Part shown: piece after piece, positions 17,176 to 24,961 of the stretch | Layout: each line of letters begins with the position of its first letter | Numbering within the stretch: the stretch's first letter is position 1 | Assembly: GCA_902782225.1 (NCBI GenBank) | Contig: CACZMF010000003.1 | Span: forward strand, 1-64,000 | Direction of reading: 5' to 3' | Length of the DNA: 64,000 nucleotides | Source: an uncultured Bacteroidia bacterium | GTDB lineage: Bacteria; Bacteroidota; Bacteroidia; Bacteroidales; UBA932 | Translations under genes and position numbers: made by a program | The notes under the pieces: model-generated | Seen by the model: the letters and a program-made list of their open reading frames with translations, nothing else | What the model was told of the DNA's origin: nothing | Databases searched by the model: none

Positions 17176-17206
17176 TAAAATTAGCTAACAGTTTTGAAAT
17201 ATCAAA
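17176..17206 (-). promoter_or_regulatory. promoter of the repeat protein-umuD-umuC operon
   Basis: On the minus strand TTTG (17206-17203), 19 nt, then TAATTTTA (17183-17176), one mismatch from TAnnTTTG. It sits about 20 nt before the ATG at 17155. No obvious palindromic SOS operator overlaps it. Confidence 0.6.
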
Positions 17207-17218
17207 TGCCGTGCCCGC

Positions 17219-18223
17219 TTAAAAAGCGTATCCTATGCCGGCAAGGAAGCTGAATCCTCCCATCCAGCAAGCCCCGGCCATGATATCTATGTGTTTGAAG
17301 GTGAAGGTGATGCCCGCTTCGGCGCCGATGCCTGACCAACTGAAATCAGTCACCTTTGCCCATTCGCCCCCAAGGTCTTTCCATGCAAGGATACGCTGGC
17401 CGTATCCTATGCCTGCGAAGATGCCGAACCGGGCAGCCGGACGCCATAGGGCACCGGCAGACACGGAAATGCTGCCATACCGCGCTGAGCCGTCGCCCCA
17501 GAATTTGCTGCCGGTGGAAATGGTGCCGTTGGAGTTGACATCATAGGATGTGCGGGTGGGCGTGAAATTGCTGCGGAAACTCAGGTAGCCGCCCCACTGT
17601 TTCCCGCTTGCCGCTACCCATAGCCCGTAGGAGGGCCTGTACCCGGTTTCAATGAAGGGAATCACGTCGAACCGTGGCTCGCCATACTTTTCAATCTTTA
17701 TAGTTTCGGCCCCGGCGGCAGGGCGGATTGGGGATAAGCCGGTCTCGGTAAGGCTCCTGACAGGAGAAAGAACCCCGGGCGGTAGGCTGACAGATGGGGG
17801 AATGGTTATGGGTATTCTGGTCTGGTGGGATGGTGATTCGGGAGCAATTTGGCCTTTTTTGCTCCCAATCTGCTTGTTTTTTTTCGCTTTGGGAGAAATT
17901 AAGGCCGATTCACTCCAGTTTCCGGATTTGCTTGTGGTTTCGTAGCGCCGGCGAATCTCGTTGAAGCGGCGGCGCTGGGAGCCGGACATCGAACCCTCGG
18001 AGTTCTGCATCAGGGTGCGCAGACGGCCCAGTTCGCCGAGCAACTCCGTGACTTTTGCGTCAGGCACTGATTCACCGCTGCTTATCCGTTCCCGCAGTTC
18101 GATGCAACTGGTGCAAATCTGGTCATACCGGTCCAGCACGGCATCCCAGTCGTTCTGCGCCCTGAGCAGGAGGGGAAGCAGCAGGGCGGCGAGCAAGATG
18201 ATTATATGCCGGATGGATTGCAT
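17219..18223 (-). CDS. exported protein with a probable C-terminal outer-membrane barrel
   Basis: 334 residues with a signal peptide (to about residue 22, LLRAQ). Residues about 25-105 form a charged helical region with two cysteines (ICTSC) and an Arg-rich stretch. Residues about 115-180 are Pro/Ser/Lys-rich linker. The last 150 residues alternate aromatic and small residues in beta-strand pattern and end in Phe, as in small outer-membrane barrels. The family is not recognised. It is divergent from the Ser/Thr kinase gene, sharing a 38-bp intergenic region, so the two may be functionally linked. Confidence 0.65.
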   Translation of the reverse strand: MQSIRHIIILLAALLLPLLLRAQNDWDAVLDRYDQICTSCIELRERISSGESVPDAKVTELLGELGRLRTLMQNSEGSMSGSQRRRFNEIRRRYETTSKSGNWSESALISPKAKKNKQIGSKKGQIAPESPSHQTRIPITIPPSVSLPPGVLSPVRSLTETGLSPIRPAAGAETIKIEKYGEPRFDVIPFIETGYRPSYGLWVAASGKQWGGYLSFRSNFTPTRTSYDVNSNGTISTGSKFWGDGSARYGSISVSAGALWRPAARFGIFAGIGYGQRILAWKDLGGEWAKVTDFSWSGIGAEAGITFTFKHIDIMAGACWMGGFSFLAGIGYAF

Positions 18224-18227
18224 TACG

Positions 18228-18255
18228 CAAATGTAAGCAAAAAAGTGTATCTTTG
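18228..18255. promoter_or_regulatory. divergent promoters between barrel protein and kinase genes
   Basis: Plus strand TATCTTTG (18248-18255) ends 6 nt before the kinase ATG at 18262. Minus strand TACATTTG (18235-18228) ends 4 nt before the ATG at 18223. Both mRNAs would therefore be leaderless or nearly so. Clear -33 elements are not seen because each would lie within the opposite gene's start region. Confidence 0.6.
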
Positions 18256-18261
18256 GACTCT

Positions 18262-19182
18262 ATGCAAGATGATTCAGGTTTTTTCAGCGGCCCGTCTACG
18301 TTGCCTTCCGGTGCACGGGCGCCTGAGTGTATCCACCGCTCCGTGAACGGCTGGTCGGAACTTTGGCGTGTCGACCGGGACGGACGTTTCAGGGTGCTGA
18401 AGGCGCTCAAGCCTGAATTCCGCGGGCAGGTCCTTTATGAGCAGCTCCTGCGGAAGGAGTATGAAATCGGTTACGCGCTGTCCCACCCCTACATCTGCGA
18501 AGTGTATGGTCTCGTGGATATGCCGGAGTTCGGGAATGTCATTGAAATGGAGTGGGTGGACGGGAGCCCGCTGTCGGAACTTATGGCGCAGCGAAGGCTC
18601 GGACATAAGGAGGCCGTGCGAATCGTATCACAGCTTTGTGATGCTTTGTCATACATTCATTCCAAGCAAGTTACGCATCGTGACCTCAAGCCTTCCAATA
18701 TATTGGTCACGCATAACGGCGGCAACGTGAAACTCATCGATTTCGGGCTCTCCGACGCCGACACGTATGCTGTCCTGAAGGGCGCTGCCGGCACGCCTTC
18801 TTGTGCAGCTCCGGAGTTGCTGTCGGGAGGTGTTGCAGATTCGAGTGCGGATATCTGGTCTCTGGGGAAGATTATCGCGGATCTGCTGCCCGGATGTGCC
18901 TGCGTTGCGCGTAAATGTATGGCTGAGGATCCGGCCCGGCGCTATCCAGACGCCGCGGAAGTGAAGGCTGCACTGCTGCGTCCCCGCTCCTGGCGGGTGG
19001 TCGTGCCGCTGGTTCTTATTGCCGCTGCGGCAGGGCTCTGGATGATTCTGCGCCCGTCTGCGGTGCCTGATGCACCCGGACTGCAGCAGGCCGCCCGGGA
19101 CACCGTATCCTCTGTCTCCGATCCGGCCGTCATCGACGAACTTTTTCGCCAGGCTACTGAGATGCTGGAGAAAACAGACTGA
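18262..19182 (+). CDS. membrane-anchored Hanks-type serine/threonine kinase
   Basis: 306 residues. The kinase core covers about residues 24-235 with Lys47 (VLK), Glu66 (RKEYE), the catalytic loop HRDLKPSN (Asp141), DFG (Asp160), an APE-like AAPELL and DIWSLG, so it should be active; the glycine-rich loop is atypical (VNGWSEL). A single membrane helix (about 245-263) is followed by a short Ser/Asp-rich tail of about 40 residues outside. The usual PASTA or other sensor domain is missing. I start at ATG 18262 rather than the in-frame TTG 18253 because the latter lies inside the -7 box. It overlaps the convergent gene by 29 bp. Confidence 0.88.
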   Translation: MQDDSGFFSGPSTLPSGARAPECIHRSVNGWSELWRVDRDGRFRVLKALKPEFRGQVLYEQLLRKEYEIGYALSHPYICEVYGLVDMPEFGNVIEMEWVDGSPLSELMAQRRLGHKEAVRIVSQLCDALSYIHSKQVTHRDLKPSNILVTHNGGNVKLIDFGLSDADTYAVLKGAAGTPSCAAPELLSGGVADSSADIWSLGKIIADLLPGCACVARKCMAEDPARRYPDAAEVKAALLRPRSWRVVVPLVLIAAAAGLWMILRPSAVPDAPGLQQAARDTVSSVSDPAVIDELFRQATEMLEKTD

Positions 19183-19726
19183 TTTCCGTCAGGCCGCCGC
19201 TGCGCCCGGCCACGTATGGCGGGAGAGTCGAACCGTTACGGAGAATGCAGTCGATATAGAGAGGGTGCCCTTTCAGTATGGCGCCCGCTTCGAATTCATC
19301 CCCTTTCCTGAGTTTGGACTTGCCCGGGTCGAGTACTCGGAAGCGCTTGTCTCCCAGTGCTTCAATGCGTACGGTGCGGTCCGGCATCCAACTGAGTTGC
19401 AATTCGGTTCCGGGCCCAAGTGACGCTGCGTCGACGCGTTCCGCAGATATGAATGCGGAAGTGTCGAGAAGGTCCCGGCAGAGTGCGGCATAAGTATCGC
19501 GGCCGGTGTATTGCGCCAGCAGGTCCAGGGTCGACATCCGCGGGCGAGCCTGCGGATGGACATAGCCCCAAAGGCGTTTCAGGGTGGAGACGGAGATCAG
19601 TGAACCTATGCGGGCTTCGATAGAAACGGAAAGGGAGTCGAAGTCGGTTGCCGTCTCGAGCCGTGAGCCGAATGTGCGCGCCACTTCGTCTTTGAGGAAT
19701 TGCAGTTCGGGGGAATTATTGGTCAT
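19154..19726 (-). CDS. cytoplasmic protein with N-terminal helical domain, kinase neighbour
   Basis: 190 residues, no signal peptide. The N-terminal half contains SIEARIGSLISVSTLKRLWGYV, a helix-turn-helix-like segment that recurs in Bacteroidetes proteins found with kinases and other signalling genes. The C-terminal half (about 100-185) is a small beta-rich domain (LSWMPDRTVRIEALGDKRFRVLD, then KLRKGDEFE). The function is not known; a DNA-binding or signalling role is possible. I use ATG 19726; an in-frame TTG at 19735 is less likely. It overlaps the upstream lipoprotein gene by 11 bp and its 3' end overlaps the kinase gene antisense by 29 bp. Confidence 0.65.
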   Translation of the reverse strand: MTNNSPELQFLKDEVARTFGSRLETATDFDSLSVSIEARIGSLISVSTLKRLWGYVHPQARPRMSTLDLLAQYTGRDTYAALCRDLLDTSAFISAERVDAASLGPGTELQLSWMPDRTVRIEALGDKRFRVLDPGKSKLRKGDEFEAGAILKGHPLYIDCILRNGSTLPPYVAGRSGGLTEISLFSPASQ

Positions 19727-20582
19727 AGCGGACAATGGTTGCAGAGGAGGGCAGCCCGGTGAGTTCTATCTGCTGGTCTTTGCCGAGGTAAACGGTCTGC
19801 AGGCGGTGGCACCCGGTCAGGTTGACGTATTCTGTTTTCAGCAACGTGCTGAGATCCAGGGTGGTGTAGTTGTTGAAACCGATGTTGGCGTGGTGCAGTT
19901 CGGATTGTTTCGGGAACTGTATCGAAAGCATGTCGTTGCGAACTGCGTCCAGGTATCTCATCGCGGGATTGCCGGTCAGGTCGAGCTCCTTGAGCAGGCT
20001 TTTCAGCGTCATACGGTGCGGACGTATGATCAGGGTGTCGAGATTCCTGAAGCGGCCGAGCCCGGGTGCGCTTGCTATGCTGTCGGTCGGGACGGTCATT
20101 TTGCGGACGGCAAGCGCTTCCTGCTCGCTCAGCGTACCGTCCTTGTCGGTGTCGAATTCCCGCAGGATAAAGGTCTCGAAGGTCATTGAATATGACGGCA
20201 GGTCCGAGTCCGGGGGGAGCGTCACGAATGGCTGCCGGCCGGATTTGACGCTGAGGCCGCGGCCGTTTTCTACAAATGCTTCGAATTCATATCCGGTGTC
20301 GGGCCGCAGCCCGCCGGCCATTGCCGCGAAGGAGTTGCCGCTGAGCCCGGCTTCCACGCGGATGCTCTGGGTGGTGCCATTCTGGGTCACGTAGAAGCCG
20401 CACGCGGCTACGAGCGTGCTTTCGGAGACCTCCGCACTGAGGAGTGCTCCGTCGGTGCTGACGGATTCTACCGTTGCACGCAGGATTGTGGGCAGCTCCG
20501 CCGGTCGCGGCAGGGGATTGCCGCAGGAGAGCGCCATTCCAAGCATGGCTCCCAGCACGAGTATGAACCTGACATACCTCAT
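19716..20582 (-). CDS. lipoprotein with Fn3-like, EF-hand-like and leucine-rich segments
   Basis: 288 residues with a lipobox (MALSC, Cys about residue 20). Residues about 30-120 look like a fibronectin type III-style domain (ESVSTDGALLSAEVSE through GLRPDTGYEFEAFVENG). A Ca-binding-like loop DTDKDGTLSEQEA (about 145-157) is followed by four to five leucine-rich strands (LDTLII, LKELDLTGN, LHHANIGFNN, YVNLTGC). The EF-hand-like/leucine-rich junction resembles the one in the large lipoprotein at 21142. It is the first gene of the operon facing the kinase, and may be its extracytoplasmic partner; that is inference. Confidence 0.7.
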   Translation of the reverse strand: MRYVRFILVLGAMLGMALSCGNPLPRPAELPTILRATVESVSTDGALLSAEVSESTLVAACGFYVTQNGTTQSIRVEAGLSGNSFAAMAGGLRPDTGYEFEAFVENGRGLSVKSGRQPFVTLPPDSDLPSYSMTFETFILREFDTDKDGTLSEQEALAVRKMTVPTDSIASAPGLGRFRNLDTLIIRPHRMTLKSLLKELDLTGNPAMRYLDAVRNDMLSIQFPKQSELHHANIGFNNYTTLDLSTLLKTEYVNLTGCHRLQTVYLGKDQQIELTGLPSSATIVRYDQ

Positions 20583-20952
20583 AATGTCATTTCCGGCGAT
20601 AAATATAATAAATTATGCCGAATTGTCTGAGAGAGCCCCGAAAATGAACCGGAGACGAACTTGATTCTGATTTGGTGAATACGGAAATTTGTGGATTAGT
20701 AACAGCCGGTGTTTGAAATGAGAATTATAATTGCTAAATTGCAACGAAATATCGACAAACACTTGAAAGTGTGGTCGGCTCCCGGACACGAATCTGGAAA
20801 ATTTATGAAGAGGGGGCAGACAGCATTTTCTCACGGCATATCCTTCGGGATCCGGCGTGGGGCTGTTGCTTTTTCTTCTTCGTGGCTTTCCAGAGCCCGT
20901 GTCCAGATAAGCAGCGGTCCCCGCTTTTGGTATTGTCTTAACTACAAATCAT
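20583..20952. other. 370-bp AT-richer gap without a convincing gene
   Basis: Open frames here are short and not family-like. The segment around 20860-20935 (gggctgttgc through gcagcggtcc) has a faint tRNA T-arm-like look but does not fold as a tRNA. The stretch may be debris from an integration event preceding the AT-rich lipoprotein gene. Confidence 0.4.
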
Positions 20953-21123
20953 ATGGCTGTTTTTCAAATTACGACCAAGCAACTTGGTGATGGGACAAGA
21001 GTAAACCCAGTCATCTCCTATTTATGTCCAACCATGCAGGTGATAGAAATAAGAATGGGAAGAGTTCTCCTAAATTCTCCAGACAATGGCGAAATGGGGA
21101 ATGGCGGTTTTTTGGATGAATAA
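20953..21123 (+). pseudogene. small ORF, possible DUF6140-like fragment
   Basis: A 56-codon frame from ATG 20953 starts MAVFQITTKQLGDGTRV, an opening I associate with small conserved Bacteroidales proteins (DUF6140-like), but the rest does not continue that family's pattern, suggesting a frame change or truncation. It ends 18 bp before the large lipoprotein gene. It may be a small real gene or a relic; recognition rests on the first 17 residues only. Confidence 0.3.
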
Positions 21124-21141
21124 AAAACTTATCATTGTATT

Positions 21142-24100
21142 ATGAGAACAAATAGATTTGCGGCGAGTATAGTCTTACTAGCCATTGGCGTAACCGCTTG
21201 CCAAGTAAAGGAACGGTCTTTTGAATCTCCCGATGGAGTTGGTCCTTGTCAGATCTCCTGCACAATGAGCGCAACAATGCCTGAATTCAAAGCCGGAGGG
21301 GATCCGGAGACAAAATCGTCTCTTGAATCGGTAGTGCGTGTGAAGTGGAAGAAAGATGATGAGCTCTCCGTCATCAATCTGACCACCGGCAAGCAACTGG
21401 GTGGCTGTATAAAGGCGGACAAAGACGGAGCTAATAGCACGTTCTCTCCATCGGGGCTTATCGGGTCCATCTCTGTGGGCGACAAGTTGGTGTTCTTACT
21501 TGACAATGACCCAAGTAGACGTAGTGCCAGTGAAAAGGATTTTGAACCGTTCACGATGGACTTCTCTTCACAGAAAGGAAACTCCAACGAAGTACCCATT
21601 GCTGTCTATGCCAATTATACAGCGACTGAGAACGGAACGATTAATGCCGTCAATCCCGAATTCAGCTTCCTTATGGGTTATGTACAGCTCGCGGTTTCTG
21701 CTTTGCCTGCAAGCACAAGCGTAACTGAGCTGGGCATTGAGAATCTAAATACAAAATGCCATTTCAGCATCAGCAACAACGCTTTTGTGACGACTCCTCA
21801 GAATGGTAATATAACCCTTTCGGAAGCATTTACTGCAAATAGCAAGGGTACAAATACCCGCTATTTCTCCTGTTTCGCTTCCCCGGCTCAAGGCGTTGCT
21901 CGTAATGCCCATATCAGTGCCAATAGCCAGAATCATATCACAGCATGGCTTAAAGCCGCCCTTAGCGCCGGTTATTACTATCAGGCTGTTGCTACAGGTT
22001 TTACCAATGAAAACATCTCCTTCGTGGACGATACTTTCAAGAGCTACTGTGTGTCTCATTATGACAAAAACGGTGACGGAGAAGTATCTTTTGCCGAAGC
22101 CGCCGCAGTAACCTCTTTTGCAAGTTTTACTGCAGCCGAGAAAAGCACCCTCAAGGAAGTGTATGAGCTTCCTTACTTCTTCAAGGGTGAGCGGATTCCT
22201 GATTTCGATGGCTGTACCGCTCTCAAACAGATTATTCTTCCTGGCACATTACAAACTATCCAGGAGAACGCTTTCAAAGGATGTACGGCTCTGGAAGAAA
22301 TCACCATCCCCAGCAATGTGTCGACTGTTGGTGAAGGGGCTTTTGAAGGCTGCACGTCGCTTGAACGTTTTAATGGAGCATTGGCTTCGGCGGATCGCCG
22401 GTATCTTGTAAGAGATAATCATGTGCTGGCGTTTGCTCCGGCAGAACTAATAGAGACAACCATTCCGGACGGAGTAACAACCATCAATGCAGGTGTTTTT
22501 GCAAACAACACAGTCATCAAGACCGTTTACCTTCCCTCAGAACTGACGACTGTAGAGGCCCGTGCCTTCAAGGGTTGCACAGCACTTCCTATCATTCGTT
22601 TCCGGACCAACATTGCTAGCATAGGCGAAGAGGCGTTCAAAGGATGTTCTGCCTTGCGTTCCGTGTACAGCGATGCGGTTACTCCTCCAACTGTGGGGGC
22701 AGATGCTTTTGCAAATTGCCATTCATCCCTTGCTGCCCACGTGACATTCGGCAATCTTGAAGCATATGAAGCGTCTTCCGTTTGGAATGCCCTGAACGTC
22801 ACATCCGGGCAACCCTGGAATGAGATATGGTATACCACAACGGATGGGAATAAAATTGCGTTTGAAGCCCCTTCGAATACTTACATAGACGGAAAAGGAG
22901 TCATTTTATTTAACAATGATTTGACTAATCTAAACTATTCTTTTAGAGATTACACGACGCTGACATCAATGTCTCTTCCAGATGGTATAACATCAATAGG
23001 TAATTATGCGTTTTATGCTCTTCCGGAACTTGCATCAATTATTCTTCCAGATAGTCTTCAGTCTATAGGAGAAAGTGCGTTTTACCACTGCTCTTCATTG
23101 ACGTCGATCACTCTTCCTGATGGTATTACGTCAATAGGGGCGGATGCTTTTCAACTATGTACATCCTTGGCTTCAGTCAATCTTCCTGCAAGTCTTACAT
23201 CTATAGGAAAAGCTTCTTTTTATCACACAAAAATATCCTCAATCTCTGTTCCTGAAGGCATTACGTCAATAGAGAGTGTTTTTGGGCAATGCCATGACTT
23301 AACATCCATTACTTTACCTGCAAGTCTAACTTCCATTGGAAGAATGACGTTTTATGAGTGTTCCTCATTGACATCAATAACTCTTCCTGCTGGCCTTACT
23401 TCATTAGGAGAACGGGCTTTTTACGGTTGTTCCTCGTTGACCTCAATAGATATTCCTGATGGTATTACTTCTATTGAACAAATGACTTTTGAAAGGTGTC
23501 GCTTATTGGCCTCAATCACTCTTCCCGATGGTATAACTTCTATAGGAGAGGGGGCTTTTAGATCGTGTGCCGCTTTGGAGTCAATCACTCTTCCCGATGG
23601 TATAACTTCTATCGGCAATAATGCTTTTGCTTCCTGCATCGCATTGGAATCAATCACACTTCCTCATGGCCTTGTTACATTAGGAGCAGGTGCTTTTGAT
23701 ACGTGTAGGTCATTATTATCAATCACTATTCCCGATAATATTACTTCAATCGGAGCTAATACTTTTAGCAATTGTTGGGCTTTAACATCAGTCACTCTTC
23801 CCGATGGTATTACTTCAATTGGGAGTAGTGCTTTTGGTTCGTGTAGATCATTGACAACAATCACACTTCCCGATGGTATAACTTCAATCGGGAGTAGTGC
23901 CTTTAGTTTAAGTGGCTTAGATACAATCACATTTCCTGCGTCAACTGAATTTATTGGCGCCCATGTTCTAGACGGTTGTACATTACAGTCCATCTTCATT
24001 CAAACAGTCACGCCTCCAAGCGGAGATCCTTTCGCAGATATATATAACGTTCAAAATATATATGTCCCAAGACCATCTGTCAATGCATATAAAGAGGCTT

Positions 24101-24144
24101 GGCCGAATTTTGCAGATGTGATATCAGGGTGCGATTTTGAATGA
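21142..24144 (+). CDS. fimbrillin-like/BspA-type leucine-rich-repeat surface lipoprotein
   Basis: 1000 residues. Lipobox VTAC (Cys about residue 20). Residues about 30-290 resemble fimbrillin-like/Mfa-type adhesin domains (SLESVVRVKWKKDDELSV start). Then an EF-hand-like loop YDKNGDGEVSFAEA (about 310-325) leads into BspA-type LRR_5 repeats (about 340-520), a short beta spacer (about 550-605), and a second array of about fifteen 23-residue repeats (consensus LTSITLPDGITSIGxxAFxxCxS) to the C-terminus. Such proteins usually serve adhesion. The gene is visibly AT-richer than its surroundings, suggesting horizontal acquisition. A terminator follows at 24219. Confidence 0.85.
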   Translation: MRTNRFAASIVLLAIGVTACQVKERSFESPDGVGPCQISCTMSATMPEFKAGGDPETKSSLESVVRVKWKKDDELSVINLTTGKQLGGCIKADKDGANSTFSPSGLIGSISVGDKLVFLLDNDPSRRSASEKDFEPFTMDFSSQKGNSNEVPIAVYANYTATENGTINAVNPEFSFLMGYVQLAVSALPASTSVTELGIENLNTKCHFSISNNAFVTTPQNGNITLSEAFTANSKGTNTRYFSCFASPAQGVARNAHISANSQNHITAWLKAALSAGYYYQAVATGFTNENISFVDDTFKSYCVSHYDKNGDGEVSFAEAAAVTSFASFTAAEKSTLKEVYELPYFFKGERIPDFDGCTALKQIILPGTLQTIQENAFKGCTALEEITIPSNVSTVGEGAFEGCTSLERFNGALASADRRYLVRDNHVLAFAPAELIETTIPDGVTTINAGVFANNTVIKTVYLPSELTTVEARAFKGCTALPIIRFRTNIASIGEEAFKGCSALRSVYSDAVTPPTVGADAFANCHSSLAAHVTFGNLEAYEASSVWNALNVTSGQPWNEIWYTTTDGNKIAFEAPSNTYIDGKGVILFNNDLTNLNYSFRDYTTLTSMSLPDGITSIGNYAFYALPELASIILPDSLQSIGESAFYHCSSLTSITLPDGITSIGADAFQLCTSLASVNLPASLTSIGKASFYHTKISSISVPEGITSIESVFGQCHDLTSITLPASLTSIGRMTFYECSSLTSITLPAGLTSLGERAFYGCSSLTSIDIPDGITSIEQMTFERCRLLASITLPDGITSIGEGAFRSCAALESITLPDGITSIGNNAFASCIALESITLPHGLVTLGAGAFDTCRSLLSITIPDNITSIGANTFSNCWALTSVTLPDGITSIGSSAFGSCRSLTTITLPDGITSIGSSAFSLSGLDTITFPASTEFIGAHVLDGCTLQSIFIQTVTPPSGDPFADIYNVQNIYVPRPSVNAYKEAWPNFADVISGCDFE
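22960..23985 (+). repeat. 69-bp leucine-rich coding repeats (about 15 copies)
   Basis: About fifteen tandem units of 69 bp (23 codons), many sharing the DNA core for LPDGITSIG almost unchanged, while the residues after AF vary. High DNA identity makes copy-number change by recombination likely; it is also a region where short-read assembly could collapse copies. Confidence 0.85.
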
Positions 24145-24218
24145 GCCAAATAGATAATAGATTATCCAATGGCTACTCCTGAGTTCTTACAGTCTATCCC
24201 TACAAAACAAAAGAATCA

Positions 24219-24256
24219 AGCAGCACCAAGGCCCAAAAACCGAGGTGCTGCTTTTC
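24219..24256 (+). terminator. intrinsic terminator after the LRR lipoprotein gene
   Basis: AGCAGCACC (24219-24227) pairs with GGTGCTGCT (24244-24252), followed by a T-rich tail (TTTTCTTTC). Confidence 0.8.
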
Positions 24257-24280
24257 TTTCTACACATACACAAAGAGATT

Positions 24281-24562
24281 ATGGCGCTCTATTTCAGCTC
24301 CCACGTTCAGGCAGCAGGGGAGCGCGTCGGCTACATAACAGAACTCCTGACTAAGTACTATCGTGGAGACTTGACCAGCTGCACCCACTGCGAAAATCTC
24401 TTCACCACCTCGGCCGTCCATCCGCTTCCCGGATATGAACTTCTCACCATCAATGAGGTCTTATCCTTCTTGATGCCCCATCATCCAGTTATTCGACAAT
24501 GGATGCAGGCAAATGAAGGATTAGGGGTGAATATCATGGCATATTTCGTTCTTAGTCGATAG
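24281..24562 (+). CDS. hypothetical 93-residue protein
   Basis: Frame from ATG 24281; the start just after the terminator is preferred over a TTG at 24245 that lies inside the hairpin. It contains two CxxC-spaced cysteines (CTHC at about residues 33-36) and a helical C-terminus (MPHHPVIRQWMQANEGLG). No family is recognised and no promoter is obvious. It has the same AT-leaning composition as the preceding gene, so it may belong to the same acquired block. Confidence 0.5.
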   Translation: MALYFSSHVQAAGERVGYITELLTKYYRGDLTSCTHCENLFTTSAVHPLPGYELLTINEVLSFLMPHHPVIRQWMQANEGLGVNIMAYFVLSR

Positions 24563-24784
24563 TGCTCCTAATGAAGCCTATAGAAGAAAGGCATAATGCT
24601 TTTCATTTATGGAACAGGCTTTCCAAGATGACAATTCCGTGGGCAAGAGGCCCCGGTGTCAGTCGTAGTTTTCTTGTGTATGATGGATTCTGGTGAGAGT
24701 TATCGTGTCATCGGTGACCAGTTCCCGGGCAGAAGTACGACGGTTAGTTTGTTGGATGGGCGGCATCCATCTGGAATGTCGAGG

Positions 24785-24930
24785 CAGCACCCGGGTACGG
24801 ATGCGCTCCCGCTGGAAGGTTTTTCTGTCCAGCGGCGGCGCCTAGGAGCGGATTTGCTCCTGCTGGAAGGATTTTCTGTCCAGCGGCAGCACCAAGCCCC
24901 GGATTTGCTCCCGGGCCGCTGGCTTTCCGG
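24785..24930. repeat. three 51-bp hairpin repeats upstream of the WYL gene
   Basis: Units at 24785-24835 and 24836-24886 are 51 bp each and mostly identical; a third, more diverged copy starts at 24887. Each full unit holds an inverted repeat GCTGGA...TCCAGC, and the second also GGAGC...GCTCC. The reading frame of the WYL gene happens to stay open through the units (17-residue repeats containing LEGFSVQR), but the regulator domain starts only at 24962, so I treat them as non-coding repeat elements or a leader. Confidence 0.65.
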
Positions 24931-24961
24931 CAAAAATCCGTATCTTGCGCAAAAATGCGGA

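Noticed and set aside
20860-20940. tRNA or tmRNA-like sequence
   Set aside because: A T-arm-like string is visible, but no acceptor or anticodon stem pairs can be formed.
24656-24961. N-terminal extension of the WYL regulator
   Set aside because: The frame is open, but family members start at the HTH. The extra stretch consists of hairpin repeats with no domain character, and a -7-like TATCTTGC lies just before ATG 24962.
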